Source: Chitinophaga pinensis (GTDB taxonomy: Bacteria > Bacteroidota > Bacteroidia > Chitinophagales > CAMDFR01). From it: 50,919 nucleotides of DNA. A program made the translations under genes and the position numbers. This document shows positions 24,669 to 33,127 of this stretch, in pieces; the first letter of the stretch is position 1; each line of letters starts with the position of its first letter. The notes under the pieces are model-generated. The model searched no databases, was not told the DNA's origin, and was given only the letters and a program-made list of their open reading frames with translations. The stretch lies in contig CAMART010000021.1 of assembly GCA_945860705.1 (NCBI GenBank), forward strand, positions 1 to 50,919, written 5' to 3'.

Positions 24669-26471
24669 ATGAAGCAACACTTAATAATATTATTAATACT
24701 GATAGTATGTAAAACTACATATTCTCAATCGTCCTTACAAAAGTATTTGCTAGACAGTACTAATAAATACCTATCGAGCGACGAACTTATAAGCAATATC
24801 TATAAAGACTCTTGTATTTATATTGCTACAAAAAATAATGATTATAAAGTTTTAGGTGAGCTATATAAAATGCTAGGCGTGCATTCATACCTAAATGGCA
24901 GTTATGAAGATGCATACAAGAACTATACACTTTCTATCACATCCTATGAAAAAGGAAAAGACAGCTTAGGCATGGCTACAACTTATCTTGAATTGGGTAA
25001 TTTTTACAAGAAAAAAAATCAACTGAATGAAGCTAAAAAATATTATGAAGAAGCATTAGTTATTGCTATTAAAAAAAAGGATAAAATATTAGAAGCTAAT
25101 AGTTACAATAATCTAGGTCTCTATTATGAGTCATTTAAATCTATGGATACGGCAAAAAGATTTTACGAAAAATCTCTAGAAACATATCAGTCTGTGAATA
25201 ATGATATAGGAATATCTTATAGTCTTGAATACCTTGCTGGCGTTTATAAAGACAAAAAAGATTTTACCAATGCTTTAGACTACTTGAAAAAAAGCCTTGC
25301 ATACAGACAAAAAGCAAATAATAAAAATGCACAATCGATATCCTTAGTTAATATTGGCGAATTGTATTTTGCACAAAATAAATATAGTGAAGCTATCAAT
25401 TATTTTAATCAAACAATAGAATTAGCAAAAGAAATTAAATATAAAGATTTGCTGGCATATGCATATCAAATGCAATCTCAATCTTATAAAAACATAAATG
25501 ATTATAAAAATGCTTATCTTTTCCAAGATTCAGCTATCATGTTGCAAGATGAACTGAGCGAAGAAATAAATTCAAAACAACTAAAAGAAATACAAACCAA
25601 ATACGAAACCGAAAACAAAGAAAAATTATTGCAAATAAAAGACTTAGAATTGACTAAGAAAAATTTGAAACTCACTAGAAACAATATTATTATTTTTTCA
25701 TTAATAATTTTATTTTTATTGAGTGCTATCACTTTTTATTTACTATACAATAGATACAAACTCAAACAAAAAACCATATTGAATGAGCAACTCCTAAAAG
25801 AACAAGATGCTAAAGCTAAAGCAGTAATAGAAGCTGAGGAAAATGAACGACAAAGAATAGGAAAAGATTTACATGATGGTATCGGACAACTACTCAGTGC
25901 AGTAAAATTGAATTTTTCTGGTATAGAATCTAATCTAATTAAAAACAATAGTAATGATATCTATCTTTTATCTAATGCTAAAAAACTTGTAGATGAAAGC
26001 GTGACTGAGGTAAGAAATATATCGCACAATATGATGCCATCTGTATTACTGCAATATGGTCTTGTAGCAGCCATTGAAGATTTTACAAACAACATAAACA
26101 ATAGCAATCAACTAAAAATAAATTTCACACATACAGGATTTGAGAATAAAAAACTTATATCTTCTCTAGAAATAGTACTCTACAGGGTAGTTCAAGAATT
26201 GGTAAACAATGCTATAAAACATGCACAAGCATCAAAGATGGAGATTCAATTTCTATTATTTGATCAAGAACTTACGCTTATGCTTGAAGATAATGGCAAA
26301 GGTTTCGACTATGAACAAACCGTTTTATCTAAAAATGGTATAGGCTTAAAAAATATTATATCTAGGATAAATTATATAAATGGAATCATTAACTTTGACT
26401 CGAGTAAGGGAAATGGCACTACAATTACTATTGAAAAAAAATTAACTGATGCAGATTATGAAACAAATTAG
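24669..26471 (+). CDS. TPR-containing sensor histidine kinase (HisKA_3)
   Basis: Two-component sensor of 600 residues. The signal peptide is about residues 1-20 (LIILLILIVCKTTYS). About six TPR repeats fill residues 55-300 in the periplasm. A coiled stretch precedes a single membrane segment at about 339-361. The cytosolic kinase then has ERQRIGKDLHDGIGQLLSAV with the phosphoacceptor His402, the ATP-binding N box ELVNNAIKHAQAS, and the G boxes EDNGKGFD, NGIGLKNI and GNGTTITI. This TPR-HisKA_3 layout is widespread in Bacteroidota. The signal sensed is unknown. It overlaps the response regulator gene, so the two form a cognate pair. Confidence 0.93.
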   Translation: MKQHLIILLILIVCKTTYSQSSLQKYLLDSTNKYLSSDELISNIYKDSCIYIATKNNDYKVLGELYKMLGVHSYLNGSYEDAYKNYTLSITSYEKGKDSLGMATTYLELGNFYKKKNQLNEAKKYYEEALVIAIKKKDKILEANSYNNLGLYYESFKSMDTAKRFYEKSLETYQSVNNDIGISYSLEYLAGVYKDKKDFTNALDYLKKSLAYRQKANNKNAQSISLVNIGELYFAQNKYSEAINYFNQTIELAKEIKYKDLLAYAYQMQSQSYKNINDYKNAYLFQDSAIMLQDELSEEINSKQLKEIQTKYETENKEKLLQIKDLELTKKNLKLTRNNIIIFSLIILFLLSAITFYLLYNRYKLKQKTILNEQLLKEQDAKAKAVIEAEENERQRIGKDLHDGIGQLLSAVKLNFSGIESNLIKNNSNDIYLLSNAKKLVDESVTEVRNISHNMMPSVLLQYGLVAAIEDFTNNINNSNQLKINFTHTGFENKKLISSLEIVLYRVVQELVNNAIKHAQASKMEIQFLLFDQELTLMLEDNGKGFDYEQTVLSKNGIGLKNIISRINYINGIINFDSSKGNGTTITIEKKLTDADYETN

Positions 26472-27111
26472 AATAATTATTGTAGACGACCACCAAATAA
26501 TGATTGATGGACTTTTGGCTATACTTCAAAGAGAAGAAAATATAAAGGTAGTAGGAGTAGCTTTGAACGGACTAAAAGCGCTAGAGCTAGCAAAAAATGA
26601 AGAAATTGATATTATACTCACCGATATATCTATGCCAGAAATGAGTGGAGTTCAATTGACTAAAGAAATCAAAAAGTATAATAAAAATATACAGGTGATA
26701 GCACTATCTATGTTTAACGACAGCCATAATATCAATCAAATGCTCGAAGCAGGTATTTCTGGATATTTACTTAAGAATACTGGCAATGAAGAATTGATGA
26801 TGGCTATAAATAAAGTATATAATGGTGGAATATATTATAGCGAAGAAGTTTCAGATTTGATACTAAAAAACTATACCTCATCCAATCAAAAAAGAGTTGA
26901 ACTTGAAAAAGTAAATATTACTGATAGAGAGCGCGAAATTATTATCCTTATTACAAAAGAATATAGCAATGCACAAATTGCTTCTGAGCTATTTATCAGT
27001 GAGCGTACAGTAGAAACTCATAGAAAAAATATCTATAGAAAAACCAACACTAACAATATTGTAGGACTTATCAAATTTGCCTACGAACATAATATATTAG
27101 AAAAATCATAA
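26458..27111 (+). CDS. LuxR/NarL-type response regulator
   Basis: A 217-residue DNA-binding response regulator, partner of the preceding kinase. The receiver domain has the acidic pair in IIIVDDHQ, the phosphoacceptor Asp in IILTDISMPEMSG, and the Lys in GYLLKNTG. The C-terminal LuxR helix-turn-helix reads ITDREREIIILITKEYSNAQ then SERTVETHRKNIY. The ATG at 26458 (MKQIRIIIVDD) is chosen over one three codons upstream because it gives the usual family N-terminus. Both starts lie inside the kinase gene, indicating translational coupling. No target operator is evident; the next gene has its own -7 box. Confidence 0.93.
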   Translation: MKQIRIIIVDDHQIMIDGLLAILQREENIKVVGVALNGLKALELAKNEEIDIILTDISMPEMSGVQLTKEIKKYNKNIQVIALSMFNDSHNINQMLEAGISGYLLKNTGNEELMMAINKVYNGGIYYSEEVSDLILKNYTSSNQKRVELEKVNITDREREIIILITKEYSNAQIASELFISERTVETHRKNIYRKTNTNNIVGLIKFAYEHNILEKS

Positions 27112-27210
27112 GTACTAGTACGTAGTTAATATCCCTTATTGTAATTATTTTAATTGATTGTAGCAATAGATATGTTTGCATCATTCAATAATTATTAAAA
27201 AATAAATACA

Positions 27211-27960
27211 ATGAACAGAAACAACATTTTCAAAACATCACTACTTGTAATCATATCATTAAGTACATTTATTATAAGTTGTAAAAAAGAAACGATTACT
27301 CCTACACCAACTACTCCTACACCTGGAGATGCAGATGGAGTATTGGCTGCGGTGAGAACAAAAATCTCAGTAACAAATCCAGTAATAGGTACCGTATCAT
27401 ATGATGTGGGAACAGCTGTAGCCTTATTTGGTAGCACTCCTGCAAACTTTGTAGCAGGAACATTCACTGATGCTGGTACTGTTACAAGCAATACTAAAAC
27501 ACTAACAAAACAATCAAACAATTCTTACGCATACCAGTTTGGAGCTACTGATTTAGAAGGAATTGACTATTCATCTAACGTGTCTTGGAATGTAACTGGT
27601 GCTGGATCTATACCTGCCATTACTAAAAATCTAGGTAATATTTTCCCTACTTTCCCTACTATGACAAATGGTAGTACAGTAAGCAGAACTGCTCCATTTA
27701 CGATTACAAATGATTATTCATCAAATGCAGATTCTGTTATTTATGTAATAGCTACAGGCAATAAACAAGTGAAAAAAACTTTATATGGTAGTTCAACTTC
27801 ATGCACATTTACTGCAAGTGAACTAAGCACACTTGATGCATCTGAGTCTGCACTTATTCAAGTAAATGCATACAACTTGACATCTGAATTGATTTCTGGC
27901 AAAAGAATCTATTATGTTAATATGGCTACAGATAATAAAATGCCTTCAAAAGTAGAATAG
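27211..27960 (+). CDS. Lipoprotein of unknown function
   Basis: A 249-residue predicted surface lipoprotein. The lipoprotein signal ends LSTFIISCKKE, followed by a threonine/proline linker (TPTPTTPTPGDADG) and a beta-rich domain with many Thr, Ser and Asn, resembling a putative carbohydrate-binding or adhesin-like module. No family is recognised. A TATGTTTG -7 box lies at 27171-27178, with a suboptimally spaced TTG upstream, so it is probably its own transcription unit. A terminator follows at 28011. Lying just after a two-component pair, it could be a target, but nothing in the sequence shows this. Confidence 0.75.
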   Translation: MNRNNIFKTSLLVIISLSTFIISCKKETITPTPTTPTPGDADGVLAAVRTKISVTNPVIGTVSYDVGTAVALFGSTPANFVAGTFTDAGTVTSNTKTLTKQSNNSYAYQFGATDLEGIDYSSNVSWNVTGAGSIPAITKNLGNIFPTFPTMTNGSTVSRTAPFTITNDYSSNADSVIYVIATGNKQVKKTLYGSSTSCTFTASELSTLDASESALIQVNAYNLTSELISGKRIYYVNMATDNKMPSKVE

Positions 27961-28010
27961 GAATTCACAATATTGAAGAAATGAAATAAGTGTGTTGTTT
28001 CAGGTCGTTA

Positions 28011-28039
28011 AGGGATGTACATCTGTGCATCCCTTTTTA
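28011..28039 (+). terminator. Intrinsic terminator after the 27.2-kb lipoprotein gene
   Basis: AGGGATGTAC / GTGCATCCCT form a 10-bp stem with one G-T pair and an ATCT loop, followed by TTTTTATTTTT. It lies 50 bp after the lipoprotein stop codon. Confidence 0.85.
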
Positions 28040-28042
28040 TTT

Positions 28043-28068
28043 TTGAGCAAATAAAATGAGTATCTTTG
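28043..28068 (+). promoter_or_regulatory. Bacteroidota-type promoter of the TauE gene
   Basis: TTG (within TTTTG) at 28043-28045, a 15-bp spacer, and TATCTTTG at 28061-28068. Transcription would begin only a few bases before the ATG at 28078, so a nearly leaderless message is expected. The spacer is shorter than usual. Confidence 0.5.
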
Positions 28069-28077
28069 TATTACAGA

Positions 28078-28923
28078 ATGGATATAAATCATATATTTAG
28101 CTTCGTAGCAGCTTTTTTCATCGGTATTACATTAGGCTTATTTGGTGGTGGGGGCACTATACTTACTTTGCCTGTATTAGCATATTTACTTAAATATGAA
28201 TACGAAGTTGCTATTTTATATTCTATGTTTATAGTCGGTGTTACTACTTTTGTTGGAGGTATCAATTCGTATATAAAAAGATTTTTAAATCTAAAAGCAG
28301 CTTATTCTTTTGGTATTCCTTCACTTATAGCAGTATTTATTACACGAAAAACACTCACTCCTTGGATAGAACAGATTACTTGGCACCTTTACAAATACGA
28401 ATTTACTGGCAATCATCTATTGATGTGTTTATCTGCAATACTTATGATTATCGTTGCGTTGTTTATGATTTTTAAAAAACAAAATGACACATTAGTCGAA
28501 AAAGAAAAAAAGAAAAAGTTTTATTTTGGCATCATACTAAAAGCTAGTATAGTGGGTATTATATCAGGTTTGATAGGGGCTGGAGGGGGCTTCATTATTG
28601 TGCCTTCTTTAATAGCTTTTTACAAACTAAAAATTAAAGAAGCCATAGGTACTTCACTAGTGATAATTGCATTAAATTCTTTTCTAGGATTTATAGGTGA
28701 CTTTGTGAACATTCAATTAAGCCCTTTTAAAATTTATTATGATATAAATTCTTTTCTAAATAATGATTGGTTATTTTTATTTGCTTTCACTCTCATTTCT
28801 ATTTTAGGGATAGTATTAGGTCTATGGATTTCTAGACGAATAGAAGCAACCCGACTCAAAATTGCTTTTGGCTATTTTGTATTACTTATGGGTATCTATG
28901 TCATGTTTAAGGAGTTGTTTTAA
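28078..28923 (+). CDS. TauE/SafE family permease (putative sulfite or anion exporter)
   Basis: A 281-residue inner-membrane protein with about eight membrane segments in two homologous halves. The half motifs are FIGITLGLFGGGGTILTLPV and GIISGLIGAGGGFIIVPSLI, the glycine-rich repeats typical of TauE/SafE. The family exports sulfur oxyanions or organosulfonates, but the substrate here is not shown. The ATG at 28078 (MDINHIFSFVAAF) is preferred over a TTG four codons upstream because that TTG lies within the -7 box. The gene converges on DinB with stop codons overlapping by 4 bp. Confidence 0.88.
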   Translation: MDINHIFSFVAAFFIGITLGLFGGGGTILTLPVLAYLLKYEYEVAILYSMFIVGVTTFVGGINSYIKRFLNLKAAYSFGIPSLIAVFITRKTLTPWIEQITWHLYKYEFTGNHLLMCLSAILMIIVALFMIFKKQNDTLVEKEKKKKFYFGIILKASIVGIISGLIGAGGGFIIVPSLIAFYKLKIKEAIGTSLVIIALNSFLGFIGDFVNIQLSPFKIYYDINSFLNNDWLFLFAFTLISILGIVLGLWISRRIEATRLKIAFGYFVLLMGIYVMFKELF

Positions 28924-29411
28924 GCCAAAGGTTCCTGTCCATAGGCAATCCATTCTTCTTTTGAAGGTCCATAAACTCCAGGCACTTTTAGTCCAGCTTG
29001 GCGCATGAGTACTGTGAATTGTCCTCTATGATGTGTTTGGTGTGTCACTAATATATGAAGTGTTGTCCCTTTATTCCAGTCCATGCCATACATTTTTATG
29101 ATATCTTCTAGATGATCATCACTCCAATTTGCTTCTACTATTTTTGCTACCTCATTAGCATCCGTTTGATATTGACTGATCAATTCTTCTACTGTAGTGC
29201 ATTTATGATTGTTTTCTTCTATCGGAAGACCCGCATGATGCATCATCTCTGTCAGTGTTTCATTTATATGATTGGCTAGTCTGAGCAAATCTCTACCTTC
29301 AGGATATATTTTTATATCCAATACTTCATTATTTAATTGCTTATAAAGTTTTATAGTGCCAGCGCTCTCGTACTTCCACACTTCCAAAAAATCTGCTATT
29401 TTTCTAAACAT
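28920..29411 (-). CDS. DinB family protein
   Basis: A 163-residue four-helix DinB/YfiT-type protein. The metal-binding His triad is suggested by LRLANHINETL (early His) and HILVTHQTHHRGQFTVLMRQ (two late His). The terminal GVYGPSKEEW is a common DinB ending. Many relatives are metal-dependent thiol transferases or hydrolases, but most are uncharacterised, so no substrate is offered. The DUF5684 gene starts upstream on the same strand, 1 bp away, so the two are probably co-transcribed. Confidence 0.87.
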   Translation of the reverse strand: MFRKIADFLEVWKYESAGTIKLYKQLNNEVLDIKIYPEGRDLLRLANHINETLTEMMHHAGLPIEENNHKCTTVEELISQYQTDANEVAKIVEANWSDDHLEDIIKMYGMDWNKGTTLHILVTHQTHHRGQFTVLMRQAGLKVPGVYGPSKEEWIAYGQEPLA

Positions 29412-29412
29412 C

Positions 29413-29841
29413 TTAATTAAATTTATTCATTGAATTTTCTTCTAAATAATTATTTACTTCACTATTTGGATCTGTATATACAGCATCACTAAATCCTAAA
29501 ATAGGTATAAAAATAAAACCTAAGAAAGCCAAACCTAAACCAAATCCCTCTGATTTACCAAAACGCTTTGCTAATTCCATATAAGCAATAATCAAAAATA
29601 CTATCCCAACTATATTTATACATGGCACCACAACAAATATCGTCCACCAACCTGGTTTGCCACATATTTCGAACAATACATAAATATTATAGATTGGTAC
29701 TATAGATTCCCATCCTTCTCTACCTGCTTTTTCATATATTTTCCATTGAGCTATTATTAAAATTACAAAATAAGAGAGTAATATTAAACCTCCTATCACC
29801 ATTGCTATTATTTCTCCGATTGATAATGGCTGATTTTCCAT
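29413..29841 (-). CDS. DUF5684 membrane protein
   Basis: A 142-residue inner-membrane protein with about three to four membrane segments. WKIYEKAGREGWESIVPIYN and ICGKPGWWTIFVVVPCIN and LAKRFGKSEGFGLGLAFLG are the characteristic run of DUF5684. Some relatives are fused to signal peptidase-like domains; this one is free-standing. The function is unknown. A TATATTTG box lies at 29856-29863 on the minus strand. It is followed by DinB after 1 bp and is divergent from the flavoprotein gene. Confidence 0.82.
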   Translation of the reverse strand: MENQPLSIGEIIAMVIGGLILLSYFVILIIAQWKIYEKAGREGWESIVPIYNIYVLFEICGKPGWWTIFVVVPCINIVGIVFLIIAYMELAKRFGKSEGFGLGLAFLGFIFIPILGFSDAVYTDPNSEVNNYLEENSMNKFN

Positions 29842-29900
29842 TTGTTACTTTTTTTCAAATATATAATATTTTTCAATAAGTATCTAGTAGTTTTGGGTCA

Positions 29901-31112
29901 GTGAAAGAAATAATAGTGATTATCGGTGGAGGTGCAGCAGGATTTTTTAGCGCAATAAATATTGCCAATAAAAAACCTAATGCACAAATAATGATACTTG
30001 AAAAAAGTGATAAGCTACTCTATAAAGTACAGATAAGTGGAGGAGGCCGATGTAATGTCACCCATAGCTGTTTCGAACCCATGCAACTGATAAAAAACTA
30101 TCCAAGAGGCGAAAAAAATTTAATAAATATTTTTCATCGTTTCCAGCCAAAAGATACCATAGCATGGTTTGCAGAGCGAGGAGTGCAAATAAAAACTGAA
30201 GCGGATGGTCGTATGTTTCCTATCACAGACTCTTCACAGTCTATTATAGATTGCTTTATGAAAGAAGCAAAAAAAAATCATATAGACATTCATATCAATA
30301 CAGCTGTAGATAGCCTACAAAAAACTAAAAATGATAAATGGCGCATCACCACAAGTAAAGGAGATACTATTGTAGCAGACAAAGTAGTAGTATGCACTGG
30401 GAGTCATCTACGCACATGGAAGGCTCTAGAAGAGCTAGGGCATCAAGTTGAAAGCCCCGTAGCATCGCTCTTTACATTCAATACCAAAGATACTCGACTA
30501 CGTGATATGATGGGAATCAGCCTACATCACGTGCAACTTAGTATAGCTTCTACCAAACTCAAAAGCGAAGGACCACTGCTTATCACACATTGGGGTCTTA
30601 GCGGACCAGCCATACTTAAACTTTCTGCTTGGGGAGCTAGAGAGTTAGCATCTATGCAATACAAGTTTGTTCTTAGAATAAATTTTACAGGATTACAAAC
30701 TGCCGAGGAAGTAAAAAACGAAATCCTCTCTATCAAAAATACAAATCCTAAAAAACAAATTTCAAACACTATATTATTTCATATGCCTACTAGGTTTTAT
30801 GAAAGCATGCTTCTCTATTCAAAAATTGATACTACAAAAAAATGGGCAGATTTCAGTAGCAAAGAAATCAATATTCTTACAGAATTATTTTTCAATTCAA
30901 CCTTAGATATACATGGCAAATCTACTAACAAAGATGAGTTCGTCACTTGCGGAGGCATCAGTCTAAAGGAAATTGATTTTAAAACTATGCAGAGCAAACT
31001 GCATTCAAATCTTTTTTTTGCAGGTGAAATTATGGATATAGATGCCATCACAGGAGGCTTCAATTTTCAAGCAGCTTGGAGCACCGCTTGGGTAGTTAGT
31101 GAAAGCGTATAA
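29901..31112 (+). CDS. BaiN/HI0933 family FAD-dependent oxidoreductase
   Basis: A 403-residue flavoprotein of the HI0933-like family (often called aminoacetone oxidase or BaiN). The N-terminal dinucleotide-binding loop is IIGGGAAGFFSAINIA. The family motif SGGGRCNVTHS follows. In the C-terminal part, CGGISLKEI, FFAGEIMDIDAITGGFNFQ and AAWSTAWV close the FAD site. The start is GTG at 29901, placing Met directly before the FAD loop. The physiological substrate is not established for most members. It is monocistronic between divergent DUF5684 and the glutathione peroxidase. Confidence 0.9.
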   Translation: MKEIIVIIGGGAAGFFSAINIANKKPNAQIMILEKSDKLLYKVQISGGGRCNVTHSCFEPMQLIKNYPRGEKNLINIFHRFQPKDTIAWFAERGVQIKTEADGRMFPITDSSQSIIDCFMKEAKKNHIDIHINTAVDSLQKTKNDKWRITTSKGDTIVADKVVVCTGSHLRTWKALEELGHQVESPVASLFTFNTKDTRLRDMMGISLHHVQLSIASTKLKSEGPLLITHWGLSGPAILKLSAWGARELASMQYKFVLRINFTGLQTAEEVKNEILSIKNTNPKKQISNTILFHMPTRFYESMLLYSKIDTTKKWADFSSKEINILTELFFNSTLDIHGKSTNKDEFVTCGGISLKEIDFKTMQSKLHSNLFFAGEIMDIDAITGGFNFQAAWSTAWVVSESV

Positions 31113-31413
31113 GAGATTTTTTCTTTGGGCACCAAATACACCCGCTACGTTAACTCTCTCGACTGAGGATAGAGTTACTAATCAGTTTAACTTGTTAACA
31201 TTCCATTTAATTAAAAGAAATCATCTTCGATTAAATCATAAATAATTTATTTATAGTTAAAACATTTAGTGGATAAAAAAGATGTCTATCCATATGATAG
31301 TAATATCATAGATGATATAAGTCATAGTTTTGTAAAACGTTAGTACAAAATAAATCATTATTTATATGAACGAATTCTCTACATTTGCGTTATACAATAA
31401 AACTATATAAAAA
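31113..31413. other. Intergenic region before the glutathione peroxidase gene
   Basis: 301 bp without a supported gene. It contains a 7-bp inverted repeat TAACTCT / AGAGTTA (31151-31177) with a 13-nt loop and no T-run, and a -7-like TACATTTG at 31380-31387 ahead of the peroxidase gene. No -33 TTG is at a good distance. The rest is AT-rich and featureless by eye. Confidence 0.6.
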
Positions 31414-31947
31414 ATGAAATATCTATTTGTATTATTAATGAGCGTTTTGATTCCTTCTAGCAAATCTATCTACGATTTCAAAGTGAAGGATATTGATAGT
31501 AAAGAAGTAGCCCTAAATGACTATAAAGGCAAAGTAGTGATAATAGTAAATGTAGCTAGCAAATGTGGCTTCACTCCACAATATGGAGATTTAGAAAAAT
31601 TTTATCAAAAATACAAAAGTAGAGGAGTCGTTATTTTAGGATTTCCTTGCAACCAATTTATGGGTCAAGAGCCTTCTAGCGAATCAGAAATAAAAACATT
31701 CTGTACCAAAAACTATGGGGTTACTTTTCCTATGTTTACCAAAATAGATGTGAAAGGCGATAATCAAGCACCCTTATATAAATACTTAACTTCTAAAACT
31801 GAAAATGGATTGATGGATAGCAAAGTATCTTGGAATTTTCAAAAATACATTATAGGAAAAGATGGTAAGCTTATCAAAACTTACAGCCCACCTACATCAG
31901 TATTTGATGCAGAGTTTATCAAAACAGTAGAACTAGCTTTAAACTAA
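31414..31947 (+). CDS. Glutathione peroxidase family thiol peroxidase, exported
   Basis: A 177-residue peroxidase of the GPx family with Cys in place of selenocysteine. The N-terminus (MKYLFVLLMSVLIPSSKS) looks like a signal peptide, suggesting a periplasmic location. Active-site motifs are NVASKCGFTPQYG (peroxidatic Cys), GFPCNQFMGQEP (Gln and resolving-type Cys) and VSWNFQKYI (Trp and Asn), completing the catalytic tetrad. It probably reduces peroxides using thioredoxin-like partners rather than glutathione, as is usual for Cys-GPx. It is followed by its own terminator. Confidence 0.92.
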   Translation: MKYLFVLLMSVLIPSSKSIYDFKVKDIDSKEVALNDYKGKVVIIVNVASKCGFTPQYGDLEKFYQKYKSRGVVILGFPCNQFMGQEPSSESEIKTFCTKNYGVTFPMFTKIDVKGDNQAPLYKYLTSKTENGLMDSKVSWNFQKYIIGKDGKLIKTYSPPTSVFDAEFIKTVELALN

Positions 31948-31969
31948 AAAAAATATTTTTTACATATTT

Positions 31970-32003
31970 ATACCATCTATAAATCAATAGGTGGTATTTT
32001 TTT
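31970..32003 (+). terminator. Intrinsic terminator after the glutathione peroxidase gene
   Basis: ATACCATCTAT pairs with ATAGGTGGTAT (one G-T pair) around a 6-nt loop, followed directly by a run of eight T residues. It separates the peroxidase from the LemA cluster. Confidence 0.85.
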
Positions 32004-32007
32004 ATTA

Positions 32008-32033
32008 TTGAAACTAAATATCTAGTATATTTG
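32008..32033 (+). promoter_or_regulatory. Likely promoter of the LemA-TPM cluster
   Basis: TTG at 32008-32010, a 15-bp spacer and TATATTTG at 32026-32033, matching TAnnTTTG. It lies 36 bp before the LemA ATG. The spacing is slightly short. Confidence 0.5.
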
Positions 32034-32068
32034 TTAAGAATCATTATTGAAAATCAATCTTTAAAAAA

Positions 32069-32656
32069 ATGAAAAAAATTAAAAATGGTTTAGCGTTTAT
32101 AGTTGCAGTTATTAGCATGTTGTCATTTACTTCTTGTGGCTACAATGGTGGCATACAAAAAGGCGAAGCTGTAGATGCAGCATGGGCACAAGTACAAAGT
32201 GCTTATCAAAGAAGAGCTGACCTAATACCCAATCTTGTGGAAACTGTAAAAGGACAAGCAAATTTTGAGCAATCTACCCTCACTGCAATAATAGAAGCTA
32301 GAGCAAAGGCATCTTCTATGAATGTAAATGCAAAAGATTTGACTCCAGAAAAACTACAAGAATTTCAAGATAATCAAGGTCAGTTGAGCCAAGCTTTAGG
32401 CCGTTTTTTACAAATAGTAGAAAACTATCCAGACTTGAAATCCAACCAAGCATTTATGGAGCTTCAAGCTCAACTAGAAGGATCTGAAAACAGAATCAAT
32501 ACTGAAAGAAATAATTTTAATGAGGCTGTAAAAGATTACAATGCTTATATAAAAAGTTTTCCAAATGTACTTTTTAGTAGCATGTTTGGATTTCAGAAAA
32601 AAGCTTACTTCGAAGCTGATAAAGGAAGTGAAAAAGCTCCTAAAGTAAAATTCTAA
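32069..32656 (+). CDS. LemA family lipoprotein
   Basis: A 195-residue LemA protein. The N-terminal signal ends LSFTSCGYNGG, with a lipobox Cys at residue 23, so it is predicted to be a lipoprotein instead of the usual N-terminal membrane helix. The LemA helical core has DAAWAQVQSAYQRRADLIPN, LVETVKGQANFEQSTLTAII, then LQAQLEGSENRINTERNNFN and FPNVLFSSMFGF. The function is unknown; LemA genes often sit beside TPM-domain genes, as here. It is the first gene of a three-gene rightward cluster. Confidence 0.92.
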   Translation: MKKIKNGLAFIVAVISMLSFTSCGYNGGIQKGEAVDAAWAQVQSAYQRRADLIPNLVETVKGQANFEQSTLTAIIEARAKASSMNVNAKDLTPEKLQEFQDNQGQLSQALGRFLQIVENYPDLKSNQAFMELQAQLEGSENRINTERNNFNEAVKDYNAYIKSFPNVLFSSMFGFQKKAYFEADKGSEKAPKVKF

Positions 32657-32683
32657 TTTTATTTTTATAATAAAAAACATCCT

Positions 32684-33127
32684 ATGAATCACAAAACTCT
32701 TTTGAGTGAAAGTGAAAAATCACAATTGGTAGCCGCTATAAAAAAAGCTGAAGACCATACTGTAGGCGAAATAAAAGTGCATATAGATAATCACTGTAAG
32801 GGCGATGTGATAGAAAAAGCAACTTCAATTTTTGATAAGCTAAAATTGTATGATACAAAAGAGCGCACAGGTGTGCTCATATATATGGCTTGTATAGATA
32901 AAAAGATGGCGATATTAGGCGATAAAGGAATACATCAAATAGTAAATGATGTTTTTTGGAATGATATAGTGACTCATAGCATATCGTTTTTTAAGCAAGA
33001 AAAATATTATGAAGGATTGGAATGTGCGGTAAATAGTGTGGGAACTGAGCTACACAAACATTTTCCTAGTACCCAAAATAACACCAATGAAATAAGTAAC
33101 GAAATAAGTTTTGGTGATGAAGAATAA
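32684..33127 (+). CDS. TPM domain protein, short form
   Basis: A 147-residue protein with a single TPM (TLP18.3/Psb32/MOLO-1) domain. ESEKSQLVAAIKKAEDHTVG and GEIKVHIDNHC open it, and KERTGVLIYMACIDKKMAIL and GDKGIHQIV carry the core. There is no signal peptide or membrane segment, so it may be cytosolic, unlike the next gene. TPM domains in plants have phosphatase-like or assembly roles; the bacterial role is unknown. It starts 27 bp after LemA and overlaps the next gene by 11 bp. Confidence 0.86.
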   Translation: MNHKTLLSESEKSQLVAAIKKAEDHTVGEIKVHIDNHCKGDVIEKATSIFDKLKLYDTKERTGVLIYMACIDKKMAILGDKGIHQIVNDVFWNDIVTHSISFFKQEKYYEGLECAVNSVGTELHKHFPSTQNNTNEISNEISFGDEE

